Shown: positions 37,565 to 52,199 of the stretch, one piece after another
Layout: the number at the start of each line of letters is the position of its first letter
How positions within the stretch are numbered: position 1 is the first letter of the stretch
Assembly (NCBI RefSeq): GCF_964340395.1
Contig: NC_135551.1
Location: 6,106,463-6,170,462, forward strand
Length of the DNA: 64,000 nt
Direction of reading: 5' to 3'
Source: Glandiceps talaboti
Lineage: Eukaryota; Hemichordata; Enteropneusta; Spengelidae
Made by a program: the position numbers and the translations under genes
The notes under the pieces: generated by a model
Database searches by the model: none
Seen by the model: the letters and a program-made list of their open reading frames with translations, nothing else
Told to the model about the DNA's origin: nothing

Positions 37565-37795
37565 AGAGACAAGATTAAACAAAAATCACATTTTTATACC
37601 TAATTTTCATGTCACTGATGAGATCATCATATGCTTAACACTTCTTCATCTATATACCCCAAGAGCCATTCAAATTAATTTCCAGCTCATTACTTTTGGA
37701 ATTAAAGATTATTTTACCAAAAAGACACATTTTAGCAATAATTTGCATATCAATAATGGAATCATCATGTTCTGAATAATTCTTAAAGCAATAAA
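37565..37795. repeat. R1 family, 3' partial copy
   Basis: Carries the R1 words CACTGATGAGATCATCATAT, CTTCTTCATCTATATACCCC and GGAATCATCATGTTCTGAA. Confidence 0.6.
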
Positions 37796-37811
37796 AAAAA
37801 ATAATTGTTTG

Positions 37812-38078
37812 ATTCCGGTTATCTGACCCTGCCTAGTTTTTCACTGCCGACCCTAACCTTTTTATTAACAAGTTCAAGAAAAAAATTGTAACATCACAAA
37901 AATTATGAAGTCTCGCAAGAATTGGTGGATGTACAAACTGACATCAATTTAAAAAGACAATATAAAACTTTTCTTCCAAAATGTAATGACTGTACATCTG
38001 ATGAGAAGAAACCAAAAACAGAGAGCATATGGAGAACAATGAAAAACATAACTACCTCAGATATGAAAAAAAATATTT
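37812..38078. mobile_element. M1 MITE-like copy, reverse orientation
   Basis: Starts ATTCCGGTTA and includes ACTGCCGACCCTAACC, AGTCTCGC and AAAAAGACAATA, the complement of the 16967-17294 element. Confidence 0.6.
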
Positions 38079-38100
38079 AGAAAAAAAGAAATATAAAATG

Positions 38101-38960
38101 GCATTGTAGCACAACTATTGTTTTCCAAAATACTGCCAATGGCGATGTAGCACAACTGTAGTTTTTTAAAATATTTATCCATATGCTAGTCCATTCTAAA
38201 AATAGGTGTTCATTTGTTGAATGACTATCCAGTTGCCTATCCAACCATGTTATGTTTGGCACATATGTGATTATTGGGCTGTTGCCATGGGCGGGGCCAT
38301 TGTTGCTAGGGATATTTGCATACATTTTTTGAATGTTTACTAACTGCCTACCAGATGGTGTTCTTGTTTAACCAAAATATACTGCCATTTGGTTGTTGCT
38401 AAGGCCATGGTCATGGTTGCTAGGGCCAATTGTGTCAAACTATTCTAAAGGAAATCTGCAGAACAACACTTCTAGAACCATCTCACCAAATTTCAGTTTC
38501 CCTGACCAAGTACTTTTTGAGATATAAATTTTTGACCAATTTACATGTTTACACCTAATTTGGATGTTACTGATGAGATCATTCTTCATCTATACACCGG
38601 CAGATACATCCCTGTTAAAAGTTCAGCCCAATCTACTGAGTAGTTTTGGAATTGTAGGTTTTTAACCAAAAAGCCCTACTTTGCATATTACACATGGAAA
38701 CATCATGTCATGAACAAATCTTAATTTACACACCCCTGAGAATGTTCCCACCAAATTTCAGGCCAATCTGCCCAGTAGTTTTGTAGTTTAAATTCTTTGA
38801 CAAAAATCATATTTTTGACCCAAAACCCATATATCTGATGTGATCATTTTCATTTGAACAATTTCACTACTAGACATCCAATATAACATGACCACCAAGT
38901 ATCAAAGAAATCGGACTGCAGTTTTCGACTAAGTTGTTTACACACACACACACACTCTTC
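38101..38960. repeat. R1 family copy
   Basis: Two GTAGCACAACT starts (about 38106 and 38146) and then the full series of R1 words through TTTCAGGCCAATCTGCCCAG, ending in a CA run. Confidence 0.7.
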
Positions 38961-39269
38961 ATTTCAATTGTATTAAAAATGTTCAAAATAGAGCTCATGT
39001 CCTTGTGCACAACTAATTGATTTAAGATCTAAATTTCTGTTTTACTACACATAGAGTCTGAAGTTATTTTTTTTCCTCTTAGAGACGAGCAAAACAACAG
39101 CTTCTTTGAATAGGACATCTGTTATGTACTGTGTAACAAACCTGTAAGAGATAAGAAAGTTAACAAAGGATTAATACATTTATTGTTCAACTCTAAAACT
39201 TGCAAATATTTATGGTCAAAGTATTGGTGTAGTATTTGATCATGACTTCTTTTGCTAGTTATGTTTCTG

Positions 39270-41875
39270 TTAAATGAGATTTGGAAAAGAGCAAAGTTTG
39301 CAAGGCTAGGTACATGTAACTCTGGTGTCCGGTCTCACAGTTACATGAACATGCTAAAAATTTTGTTTAGTTTGTAAGGCTAGGTAACTCTGGTGTCTGG
39401 TCTCCTAGTTACATGCTAAAATACAAAATGGCTGACATTTTTCTAATAAATTTTAGTAGTTTAGTCTAAGATGGATAGAAATAGGTGAAAAACAGTGACA
39501 GTGTTGTTGTAGCATGAATCAATTTGGAAAAGAGTATAGTTTGTAAGGCTAGGTAACTCTGGTGTCTGGTCTCCTAGTTACATGCTAAAAATCAAAATGG
39601 CTTACATTTTTGTAATAAATTTTAGTAGTTTAGTCTGAGATGGATAGAAATAGGTGAAAAACAGTGACAGTGTTATTGTAGCATGATTCAATTTGGAAAG
39701 GAGTATAGTTTGTAAGGTTAGGTAACTCTGGTGTCTGGTCTCCTAGTTACATGCTAAAAATCAAAATGGCCGACATTTTTCTAACAAATTTTAGTAGTTT
39801 AGTCTAAGATGGATAGAAATAGGTGAAAAACAGTGACAGTGTTATTGTAGCATGAATCAATTTGGAATAGAGCATAGTTTGTAAGTCTAGGTAACTCTGG
39901 TGTCTGGTCTCCTAGTTACATGCTAAAAATCAAAATGGCTGACATTTTTGTAATAAATTTTAATAGTTTAGTCTAAGATGGATAGAAATAGGTGAAAAAC
40001 AGTGACAGTGTTATTGTAGCATGAATCAATTTGGAAAAGAGTATAGTTTGTAAGGCTAGGTAACTCTGGTGTCTGGTCTCCTAGTTACATGCTAAAAATC
40101 AAAATGGCTGACATTTTTCTAACAAATTTTATTAGTTTAGTCTAAGATTGATAGAAATAGGTGAAAAACAGTGACAGTGTTATTGTAGCATGAATCAATT
40201 TGGAAAAGAGTATAGTTTGTAAGGCTAGGTAACTCTGGTGTCTGGTCTCCTAGTTACATGCTAAAATACAAAATGGCTGACATTTTTCTAACAAAATTTA
40301 GTAGTTTAGTCTAAGATGGATAGAAATAGGTGAAAAACAGTGACAGTGTTATTGTAGCATGAATCAATTTGGAAAAGAGTATAGTTTGTAAGGCTAGGTA
40401 ACTCTGGTGTCTGGTCTCCTAGTTACATGCTAAAATACAAAATGGCTGACATTTTTCTAACAAAATTTAGTAGTTTAGTCTAAGATGGATAGAAATAGGT
40501 GAAAAACAGTGACAGTGTTATTGTAGCATGATTTAATTTGGAAAGGAGTATAGTTTGTAAGGTTAGGTAACTCTGGTGTCTGGTCTCCTAGTTACATGCT
40601 AAAAATCAAAATGGCCGACATTTTTCTAACAAATTTTAGTAGTTTAGTCTAAGATGGATAGAAATAGGTGAAAAACAGTGACAGTGTTATTGTAGCATGA
40701 ATCAATTTGGAATAGAGCATAGTTTGTAAGTCTAGGTAACTCTGGTGTCTGGTCTCCTAGTTACATGCTAAAAATCAAAATGGCTGACATTTTTGTAATA
40801 AATTTTAATAGTTTAGTCTAAGATGGATAGAAATAGGTGAAAAACAGTGACAGTGTTATTGTAGCATGAATCAATTTGAAAAAGAGTATAGTTTGTAAGG
40901 CTAGGTAACTCTGGTGTCTGGTCTCCTAGTTACATGCTAAAAATCAAAATGGCTGACATTTTTCTAACAAATTTTATTAGTTTAGTCTAAGATTGATAGA
41001 AATAGGTGAAAAACAGTGACAGTGTTATTGTAGCATGAATCAATTTGGAAAAGAGTATAGTTTGTAAGGCAAGGTAACTCTGGTGTCTGGTCTCCTAGTT
41101 ACATGCTAAAATACAAAATGGCTGACATTTTTCTAACAAAATTTAGTAGTTTAGTCTAAGATGGATAGAAATAGGTGAAAAACAGTGACAGTGTTATTGT
41201 AGCATGAATCAATTTGGAAAAGAGTATAGTTTGTAAGGCTAGGTAACTCTGGTGTCTGGTCTCCTAGTTACATGCTAAAATACAAAATGGCTGACATTTT
41301 TCTAACAAAATTTAGTAGTTTAGTCTAAGATGGATAGAAATAGGTGAAAAACAGTGACAGTGTTATTGTAGCATGATTCAATTTGGAAAGGAGTATAGTT
41401 TGTAAGGTTAGGTAACTCTGGTGTCTGGTCTCCTAGTTACATGCTAAAAATCAAAATGGCTGACATTTTTCTAATAAATTTTAGTAGTTTAGTCTAAGAT
41501 GGATAGAAGTAGGTGAAAATCAGTGACAGTGTTATTGTAGCATGAATCAATTTGGAATAGAGCATAGTTTGTAAGTCTAGGTAACTCTGGTGACTGGTCT
41601 CCTAGTTACATGCTAAAAATCAAAATGGCGGACATTTTTCTAATAAATTTTAATAGTTTAGACTAAGATGGATAGAAGTAGGTGAGAAACAGTGACAGTG
41701 TTGTTGTAGCATGAATGAATTTGGAATAGAGCATAGCTTGTAAGGCTAGGTATAACTCTGGTGTCTGGCCATGTTTAAAACGAAAATTGCGAACATTTTT
41801 GTAATAAATTTTAGTACTTTAGTCTAAGATTGGTAAAGGAAGGTCAAAAACAAGGAAAGAGTTGATTTAGAATCC
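39270..41875. repeat. 169 bp satellite with 845 bp higher-order repeat
   Basis: About 15 monomers of 169 bp, each with CTCTGGTGTCTGGTCTCCTA, AAAATGGCTGACATTTTT and GTGAAAAACAGTGACAGTG. Diagnostic variants recur every five monomers: the GGAAAGGAG/GGTTAGG monomer at 39691, 40536 and 41381, and the GGAATAGAGC/GTCTAGG monomer at 39861, 40706 and 41551, spacing exactly 845 in each case. The edges are more diverged. Confidence 0.95.
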
Positions 41876-42720
41876 ACCAGTTTGGAAAGAGCTTGTTTTG
41901 TCAAGAATGATAGCCCTGTGAAACTTACAAGTGTGTCTCTGAATTGTCTTTTATATGCTGATGAGTCTCTACCACTAGAAATTAAAGTTGAGTTGCAAAG
42001 TTGTTTATTTAAATTACATTATTTTGTACAAAGTAGAAAATAATAATCAACATTAAGAAATCAAGGTCATATGTAAATACAGGAAATCCAAATTTTATTT
42101 TTTATAATTTTACTCTCGACAATGTAAGCCTAAGAGAATACTGTTTTCTTGGTATCATTATTTCTTCTAACAGTAAATTTAAACAAAACCTCAATAACTT
42201 GAAGTTTAAATCCACGAGAGCTCTCTTAAGTTCATGTATAACTATTTCTTCTAACTAGAGTATTTCTATTCAACATGGGGTATTTATATTTTATTATTAG
42301 AAACTTACTTGTTAAATATAATGAGAACAGTGTGTGGTCAAATCTTTGCAGGTTTAATTATACTAGGAAGGTTCATCATAATTTTATGACTTATAACTAG
42401 AATTTTGTAATCATGGTACAGGGAACTACATAATGACATTAGAAGAAAAAAGCACTAATAAAAACAAAATGAGAACATTTAGATTATTTAAAACAGCTTT
42501 TGGTTTTGAGAAACATCTTCTGCAAATTAAAAATCCAGTTGGTAGAAGACTAGTGACTAAATTTAGAATTTTGGATTATAATATTTATATTGAGTTGGGG
42601 AGATGGTGTACTCCTAAGATTCCTGTACATGATGAAAGAATCTTTAAATTTTGTCAAATTATGCGGTAGAAGATGAATTTCATCATTTCATTCTTTGTTC
42701 TCATTATACAAATTAAAGAA
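41876..42720 (+). pseudogene. Decayed LINE reverse transcriptase and 3' part
   Basis: The plus strand reads LNCLLYADESLPL (a YADD box changed to YADE), then a broken middle, then STNKNKMRTFRLFKTAFGFE and IELGRWCTPKIPVHDERI followed by a stop and DEFHH. This is the order of the RT palm and C-terminal region of RTE/jockey-type LINEs. Many stops and frameshifts are present. Confidence 0.6.
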
Positions 42721-45700
42721 AGGCACTTATCCTTCTTCATTTCCATTAGATAATTCAAATTTTCATTCAGTTTCTGCATATTTTGACCTCAGATGATAGA
42801 CATCCTCTTGGAAACTTTCTCGTCGATGTAAACAGTGCTCCATCAGTTGGTTAAAACATGGAAGTGGGTTATACTTCCATGGTTAAAAGAATATATTTTA
42901 ATCATTTTATTTCTGCATGTTATTTTTGTATGCTTTACCATGCATGTAAAGATTGACTGACTGTAGACACAGCTGAGAATACAGTACTACTACCAGTATC
43001 AATGCCTGTTGTTAAACTTCATGCTAGTCACTAGGAAAGCTCAGAAAACTGTCTATGTATACACAATCTTGCATGGTTCTCTTCAAAACATCGTTCATTC
43101 CAACAGCTGTGTTTATTCAAAACTCATTATATGGCCCATTTTAAACCCACAGAATGTTAATTGTACTTGTGTCAATTGCTTTGTACATTGTATTTTGAGC
43201 ATAAAGATGCATTCATAATCATGTACGCATAATAAATGTTACACCTCGTTATCTTATCTTTATCTGTGTTTATGTGTTACAACTCAGAGTGAGACAATGC
43301 ATAGGGATGGGTCTATACTAGCGACAAACACACTACTTTCTAAACTGCATGTCCTGCTTGATATTACGGGAAACGTTTCTGACAATGGAGAATCAGTCCC
43401 TTGTGACGTGAGCTAAGATTCTATTCAAGAATGCTATCTATGATGATCATACAAAATAATGACGTTATTTGGGTATATACAATATTCAAAGTTATCGTTG
43501 CCGGCGATTGCTCCGGAATATTCAGCTGCCAATATTGATTGTTTTGTATTACGGTCGAAATAGAGTAGAATATTGCCATCATGGAATAGTGTATACTTAT
43601 TAGCACACAAGTTGTTGTGATCCAGACACACGCATAGTTTTTCTAATAATAGTGACACATGTACATTTTTGTCGATGAAAGAACAGGGGTCAACTTACCG
43701 TGAAAGTTCGCACCTCTGGTTCGCACTTGCACTACGCTCTCGCGATGTACACTAGTAGGGATTTTAGTACAGAATACGTCATTTTCCGTACTATAGTTCA
43801 GATCGAGTTCAATTCTGTACTTTTATGCTGATGAGGTGGACGTTTCTGTACTTTCCCATTAGCGCCTGTCTAATCGGATTATACTCGATCTGAAAAATAG
43901 TTCAGATTGCGAGTCGGAAGTGATTTGAATACATTTGCATTTAGTTCAGAATATATTCATGAGTTCACCCCGATAACCGGGCAGTAAACAAATGAATATT
44001 CAAATCTATCTCGCTTGCATGTGATTCAAGGCGTGTACACTAGTTAGTTAGTTAGTTGTCTGTGTTTGACCACATGAAGGCGGAGGGGAGGGTGCAGAAG
44101 AAAAGGGTTACACACATGTATGATATGATGAGAGCTACATTTAATGTACATGTCAGTTGACATGTACATATATACGAACTGACATGTATACGTACATGTA
44201 CAACTACGCTAGCATGTAAACGTTAGCAAAAATTCTTACTACTACCTCAGACCACTAAAATACTAGAGTGGTCTGAGCTACTACTACTTGCAAAAAGTAT
44301 TTACAAGCATTTCCATGTAGGTCAATGAAATATCACCTATGTGGGTTATACTTCAATAGTCGGTCAAACAGCGTAAAGGTCTACATTCTACAATGATAAA
44401 TACATTCGATGTTAGTCAAAGAGGACAACAATGACAGACATGATTGTTCAAATCGATGCGACCGAAGATGAATTCACGGTGTATATTTGGTGGCGTCGCC
44501 GTTGAATTGATGATGATGACGACTCGTCCGACCTAGACGGTTCTGGTCCAGTTTCAAGTGAAAGTCAGAATTATCACGGTGCCATTGATTATACTAACTG
44601 TGATGAAACTCGCCCACTCTAGTCTCTATGACTTCATTAGCCCCAAAATGCAAGAACATAATAATGGTATTGTAAATCGAAGTTCATGCCTGCTCTGACT
44701 GTCGCCTGTTTTTTGTTTTCTTACATTTTATACAATTTTAAATTGTTAGCTTTGTATTTCCTGCATTAATGTTGAAAACTGGTCTTTTTACTGTGCGTCT
44801 GCAATGCGCAGGTAAAATAGTGTGTTAATCTAGCATGGTGAGTACGCGCTCGCTTATAGTTTTGCATACCTTGGACTGCCTGTCGTTCAGTATTGTTTTA
44901 GCCTACTTCTAAAGGAAAATGGTCTGTAAAGGGACTGCTTTAGTTGTCACAGTGCCGTTGTGGATTTATAAATCGATTTATGACAAGTGAACCTACCTAT
45001 TTTTTTCCGACTCACTCAGTCAAGGAGTGCGATACACCAATCACCGTGTATTTAGCTTTGTATACAGTGTATGGATAATAGCAAGTTTCGGGACTGAACA
45101 ATCATAAATTGTTGGTTAGATTTATTTTTTTATTCAATGTAATCTGGGTTGATTAGGAATTTTCAGATATCAGGATTTAAACCTCGGATTTTAACTCGGA
45201 AGGGCTATATTTTTTGCCTCAGTCAGAATTATATTAGTAGAACTCTCACCAACGTTCCCAATGTGAACCAGTGATCTGAAAGTTGGTGAGAGGTCCTCAC
45301 GTTGGATTGCAGAACTGCATGTTCTTGCCGAGAAGATAAAGAGGTGTAGTAATTATGGTTTAAAACTGACTTTTACAAACTGTGTATCGGATTTAACTGG
45401 GTACGCCAGTCGTCTAGGGTCTATGATTTTAGGCCGAGTCTGCTGACAAGCGCTTGTCACTAGAACAATATGCTGCTGACAAGCGTGACCTTTGACACCC
45501 ATTATGATGTGTTTTGGCGTCAAGTGTAAAACGTTCTTATTACCCTTGAAATTGATTGCACTTTATCACTTTATCAAACACCATCAGTTCTTAAAACTGT
45601 TAATTTACGTGTGATAGCTCCTGTTTTTTCCAACAACCGCGAAGTCCGCCGCGTACACACATGTACACTTCACCGCCTATATGCTCCATGGCCATGGCCG

Positions 45701-48700
45701 CGTATGTGATGTAGTACTACGTGCAACGTGTAAACAGTAAAGGTAATTAATCTAAAACAACTAAAGTTTGTTGCATCAATAACATTCATTATTGTGAAGG
45801 ACAGGTAAAATGCGTATAGTTTTTGTGGTGTTGCGTGGTCTTTTTACTTGTTTTATCCCATGTGCAGTGATGGCCTCAAAGTAATGACATTTGACCTGAA
45901 CAGCTGACGATAGCTCACCGGCCGCGCAAGTTAAACGCCGAATCGTGAAATAAGCATTAAATCTCAAGTACTAGTAGCTGGGGTGGGAAACTTGAAACTA
46001 CTACAGGAAAACGACACGGTGGCGGTATTACTCCATTCCGGGACTTAATTGTGTCAAAGGTACGGGTCAGTACTAGCGCACATGTTGACGTCGACCAGGC
46101 TGTAGTACACACGTACGCTCGGCGCTTGTCACGAGAACAATATGCTGCTGACAAGCGCTTGTCACCAGACACTCCGATGATTTTTATGTTGTGGATGAAT
46201 GTGGCACTTTGATCTGAACCTCAGACCACTATAATAGGAACAGACTAGAATCGCTTTTTGTTTTAGGTGTGAATGGGGCTCTAAACATCTCTTCACTGTC
46301 ATGCATGGTTACCCCTCAAGCCGAACGTTGTGCAAAACGATACTTCGTGTCTTTACGTTTTTTTGCAATTGTGTTTTAGTGGCATGAGTCTGAACAAGTG
46401 TTCATACAGTACAGCAAAGTCCCACCAACAAAATCCATAGCAATAGATGCAGGAAAACCTCAGTATGGGCGACGGTGAAATCATGGTGTTAATTCTAAAA
46501 CTTTTGAAAGCAAGAACATATTTTTGTGCAACTTTTGTATTAAAAGCATACCATTCCAATTCAAGGACAACGATTTTGTTCAGAAATGGTGGTAGGACTA
46601 TAATCCTTCCCACCTCCTTCCTTCCTACCTCCATAGTTCAAAACCGCTGATCGTAACTGCATGGTACAGCGCATCTACATTTATTTCTGAGTTACGGAGG
46701 GCATTATTTGATAAGTACCCAATTCGTCCCTGTATTAGATCTTGTATAGTCATAATATTACAAAGATATGTGATTGTTGTGATCATTTCATTTGCTCATT
46801 ATGTATTCAAGTGTAGTCAAATTTTCTTAGGTGTATGAGCAACTTTACTTCACCAATACATTCTACTTTCTCACGAATATTGTAAAATAACATGGCTCAG
46901 CCCATTCACTCGATTAGTTTTGAGGCTGTCATTCATTTTTACTTTGAATTCTTTTATTTACAAAACAAATGACAGTTTTTGACCCCAAAAATGACCAAAA
47001 ACAGAAAATTGAAAATATCTTGCTGTCATAAACAAATATGAATAGACTTCTCGATAAAATTTCATTTACTCATTGGGAACGTCGAACGTACATTGTCAAA
47101 AAGTCGCACTGGCGCAAAGTATCATGGGAAAACTTTCTTTGGCACACCTCACGAAGGAAATATAGCCGCAACAAAAAAGTTAATACTGGGATCATGTATT
47201 TTTTAAATTTAGCCTTTACCTTATAGAATAGAAGTATCAAAAGTGTATGCACTACCAAGTATCTGTGGTTTGTGCAAACATGCCAAATCGCTGATGATTG
47301 TTAAACAACAAAACTTTGCATACCATTGTCATTAATAATTCTACGTTTTACTTCTGATTCAGTTCTAAACACTTACGATTGAAATGATCGTCAATGATAC
47401 GCTGATTTGTAGTTGATGGTAATTAAAAATATTTTACAATGACGATTTCGACCATTAGCCGATGGAGGTGACCCCAACCAAACATGTCACAAGATGTAAA
47501 TTTGCACACTTTTTTGTGTCAATATGTCTGTTCTGGTCAGTCTGTTTTGGGAATTTATGGTACATTCACTGTCGCAGTTTTCAGCCAGGGTCACGTTATT
47601 CGACGATTACTATTTGGATAAACACTGCAAAAAAGTAACACCCGTAATTGTTGCTTAGACATTTTCCTAGGGTCTTTTTCAACAGGATTTATAGTAAGAA
47701 GTAACTTTGTTGATGGTGTAGTCACTGAATTTATAACCCTACATCGATGACTTAGTAATTGAACACGCAAATGAATTATCATGAACACATCTACTGCCGA
47801 TCCGACCCTGGGATTCGATCACAATTCATGGCGCCGCTTGCCAGTCTATGTCTTGGTCACGCAAACGTGAACACTCTGATATCTGAAACACTTCTTTGCT
47901 CCAGATACGCACCTTTTTTTTTCATGGAAAATGTCATATAGTTTGAAGTAAGCTGGGAGAAAATATTAATGAGATATTTGTAGATTTAAATAAGAGTGAA
48001 ATGATAGTCAAGTGATTTTGAACCATCTCCGTGTATTTTGCTTTAGCGAAAACACTGACAACTACTAGTATGTGATCGCCGATATTAGTTCTCGCAAAAC
48101 CGATAAAAAAAATACCACAACATTAGTGTTGAATCTTTTGTACGAATGCCTGAGCATGACAATATATCCGAAGAAAACAGCGAGGGTTGTTCGCTGAGCC
48201 GGTATCCGAAAATCAAATAAAGTCTGTTTGAAAACTGCGACTGTGAGTGTATAGTTGATGATTCAAGGACGGTTGCCCATTAAAGACACATCGGTTTGTT
48301 CATGGAGGTAGAAAAGACGTGTTCCTACCTCCATGGTTTGTTCAAAAATGGAGGTAGGCTACCTCGAATATTCAAAGTTATCAGTTTTGAATCTGTGTTG
48401 CTATTGTTGACCATTACTCACATACCAGTCCCTCACCCTCTTAGAAGTACAACTGCGAAACTTCAAAGATTATCTACAAGGTTGTGAACTTCGTAGCAAG
48501 CAAGGTGGGGGTTAAAGGAAGGTGTCATCCCTTTGACACTTACAATGTGGTGATTGTTAACTGCCCTCACTTCGTTTTATATTGTCATTTTTTTAGCTTT
48601 AAGTTGCCGACATACCACCTTCCATGCAAAGATGACATTCTGTTTTTAACAAAACCAATAGGTAGAGGTATTATTTGTATTTTTTGTATCGCGTTTCAGC

Positions 48701-51700
48701 GATATCAATTTTACTGAAGTGCAAATTGGTCATTAGCTGAAATTTTCACACAGCAATCTATTTAAATCCTACCGGCATAAGTATTACAGTGTTGTTGTGT
48801 TAGTTGTCTGTGGTTTTTGCGTAGTAGAAAGTAACAGCACTACGTCCTCTTTGTCCTACATTATCGGCCTGCAAAAGGCATTTCAAGTTCAATTATTTCA
48901 ACTTCTTCTTTGTATAGTGGGTAATGTCAATCAAGGTATGGGTTTATTGATTTCTGTTCATTTCTTGCCACCTGTGAAGGGGTCACGTGAAAATCACTTT
49001 TGACAATGCACATTGCTTGTCCTTACACCAGGGCACAGTCTTAGTGGTAGAAAAGCAGTAGAGTATGACAGTTGGTACAATTAATACCATATACAATTAA
49101 TTTGTAGGTGAGGTTGCGACCAAGTAGGGAAAAATGTCAGTCATTACCAGTGAATGGCTCACACCTAAACGACAACAAACGTTTGACGATTTATAAACAA
49201 TGGGAAATATGCAGCTATCTCGATGTTCATTTTAACCTATTTTCATATGTACCCAGAGAATATTTTCAGAACTGGCATCCAAATTACCAAGTACTGATAT
49301 GCCGCTTTAGTTATGGCCGGTTTTGTGAGATGTTTTGCATGCACAATGTAAACCACAGACAAGGCATGTCAACTTCTACTTGCAAACCCGTCTATTTCAG
49401 GCTTGGCCTCTTACCACTCTTGGAGGAATTGTATTGACTCCTCCAAGACCACGTCTGACATAGTGGCCTGAAACCCATAGTCTATCGCGAGTATATTGTC
49501 TACCCTTCAAGAGACACACATTCTCTGCCAGACACCCTTTTAAAAATACGCTTGTTAAACGTCTACTCCTGGAGTTAAATTTGGTTCAACTCATGAGCAA
49601 AATATTTATACGTGACTCCGGGCCTCTTTCAGACAACCCGAATTTTCACGCACGCCCCAATTCGTTTTTCCCGTGACAACAATTTTCTCCTGAGCCTCCC
49701 CCTACCCTAATCTAGTTCCTGACGACCGTGTTCCAATTTTACACTACATCTTTACATATTAGGTATAGTCAAAGTCATTACTCTCGTTGCCGATGTGTTG
49801 GCAATTATATATACATGTATATATATAATATCCATAATCACAACATACTTCCTGCTCAAAGAAGAACTGTTTCAGCTTATTCCATTTCGATATAAACAGA
49901 GTCCAGGGATAAATACCCATGTACTACTCCTTATATTACTGGCTAGGTAATGTCAACCGTAAAATAATCCAAGCACCAGCGTCCCTAAAATCCTTGAAAC
50001 AGTGTCGATATTACAGTATTTTGCTGACACTTACTACTTTCTGTAACTGGTCTATATTTGTGATATCATGGTAAATATGCTTGGAATTTATGGCCTAGCA
50101 AACCAGACATTACGTAGACTTGAATATTGAATCAAGAAAATCAAAAACAAAAACAAGGCCATGGCCATGGCCGGTCAGGTACTGATGTTAGTACTTTAGA
50201 CATCAGTGGGGGTCACACTTGGTCATTGAAACTATATTGACCGACCAAAATTCTAAACATCACGGATAAATAATTTCATATCGAAATGTATGTACGGAGA
50301 TTCAGGTTTTTAGACCACGTGGCTTTGACATGACATCATCAGCTAAATTTGCAATACGAAAGTAACGTAAAACATGGATGTATCTAGTAGGGAGCAAAGT
50401 CCGCATGTCTGTATGGATGTTTGAAGATTTACTATCGGTATATGGGAGGCATAGAGGGAAATATTTGAATAGCGTTATTTAACGTTACATAATTCATAAC
50501 TGACTACTAAACTACCGTCAAGAGGGTTGTTTTTGCTTCCATTTATCTGTATTAATTTTTTTAAATGCAGTGATGGTGACTGCCAATGCCGATAGTGAAA
50601 ATATGGCCCGCACATTCTGAAGATTTTTGTATCATACAAGTTCAATGTTGTAGCTGAGAATGTGATTTATATTTATAACTCAGTAGAATGGGTACCGGTA
50701 CTGATGCGAGGGATGTGAACCAACCTTTGTGTTGCGTGCTTTTTAATATCGCCGTGTGTGTGTGTGTGTGTGTGTGTGTTTGTTTGTTTGTTTGTTTGTT
50801 TGTAATGTAGATTCGTCATTGATATACTGCTACTAGATCAGACCGTGGGTTATACTTCAATGATCAGAACATGACCAGACACAACTCTCCACGGCACCAT
50901 TTTGGTTTTGCAACTTTGATTACTTTGTTTTGAATAGCTTTTGTCAAGTTCTTGACTTTCCTGATATGACACTAAAGCAAGGGCGGCGAAATATTATTAT
51001 AGTAGTCCTTCAAAAAACAAGACAATTTTGAAACTTTTAGTGGAAAATGTTAGTGAAGACACAGTTTACCCGCATAAATTAACTAACAAAAGACAAAAGA
51101 AATGTACACATGGTTCATTTTCTAGGTGTCGACCTCATGAATATGCACCAAGATTTAGAACCGAGTCAGCTTTAAATGCGTTCACACCTCCAAATCTGGT
51201 CTGGACAATATTGTCTGGGCTTAGTCACCCTTTTATGCGGACTACAGAGCGGCCTGGTGCGGACTATTTCTGCCACCGATTAATGCCTGAAAGTCAAGGG
51301 AAAGAAAGGAGAGTGGCATATGCTGAGGTTGTGTACAACCAGCAACCCATAACATTTTAGCAATCTACAGTTCTACCTCAGTATGACTATTAGCCATGCT
51401 AGGTAGTTACTATAATGATTAATATAATGGTTGTCTTGGTAAAAGTTGTCGACCACCCCCCCCCCCAAAAAAAAAAAAGAAAAAAAAAAAAGATACAAAA
51501 CATTCTATGATATTGAAAGCGCTTCTGGCATGTAATTCCATAGAACAGTTTCCTGTAGGGAATGGCAGCGATTTCATTCAAACTCAAAGACAGAGATGTT
51601 GCTAACCAACGTGAACAGCCATAAAAAATTGTATGTGAATGAGTATGACTCTGAGATCCCGCTAACGGTTTCATTGTTGTCGGTCTAACCAGATACACTG

Positions 51701-51840
51701 GAGAACTTCACTGTCTATGATCTAATCGTATTGCTCAGTGTGAAAACTGTACAAAGCGTTACTATTTTGGCGTTGTATTTTCGCACATTTTTGGTTCACA
51801 AGGGTCCAATAATTTAAGCTTGAGTTAGGAAATAGGCCTG
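42721..51840. other. Long gene-poor interval
   Basis: About 9 kb of AT-rich DNA in which no exon with flanking splice sites and recognisable content could be supported. It contains short hairpins (44150-44200, 44245-44275, 45440-45490, 46118-46175, 48300-48336, 49430-49460), a (TG)n(TTTG)n run at 50755-50803, a C/A homopolymer patch at 51450-51492 and a repeat near 49550-49690 also seen at 59041-59180. A donor-like GTAAGT on the minus strand at about 43696 could mark an untranslated exon. Confidence 0.5.
50755..50803. repeat. (TG)n(TTTG)n microsatellite
   Basis: A TG dinucleotide run passing into TTTG tetranucleotides. Confidence 0.95.
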
Positions 51841-51854
51841 TTAAAAAAATTGTG

Positions 51855-52191
51855 TTGTTCCGATTAGGCCAAATAATAGAATAGGTGGGGTAGGTAGATT
51901 TATTTTATTTCATTTTATCATATATTTGTTTTCATGTGCGAGTGTCTAATTCTGGTTTTCCATTTTTTCCAAATGGTCTCTGTGTTATTGGCTTCTTTCC
52001 ATTAGATGTACAACCATTACAGATTGGAGGAACAGTTTTATATTGTCTTTTTAAGTTGATGTCAGTTTCTGCATCCACTATGTCTCGTGAGACTTCACAA
52101 TTGTTGCGATTTTGTTATTTTTTCAAGAACACGTAAAAAAGTTAAGGGTCGGCAGTGAAAAACTAGGTGGGTCGGGTAACAGAAACCAAAC
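51855..52191. mobile_element. M1 MITE-like copy
   Basis: Starts GTTCCGATTAGGCC and shares GGTGGGGTAGG, GAGTGTCTA, TTTTTAAGTTGATG and TCTGCATCCACTA with 16967-17294, in the same orientation. Confidence 0.65.
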
Positions 52192-52199
52192 AGTTATTT

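Noticed and set aside
49108-49437. 109-codon plus-strand frame
   Set aside because: No recognisable motif, no splice context and composition like the surrounding non-coding DNA; length is plausible by chance in 64 kb.
51028-51360. 110-codon plus-strand frame
   Set aside because: No family resemblance and no conserved start context; not separable from chance.
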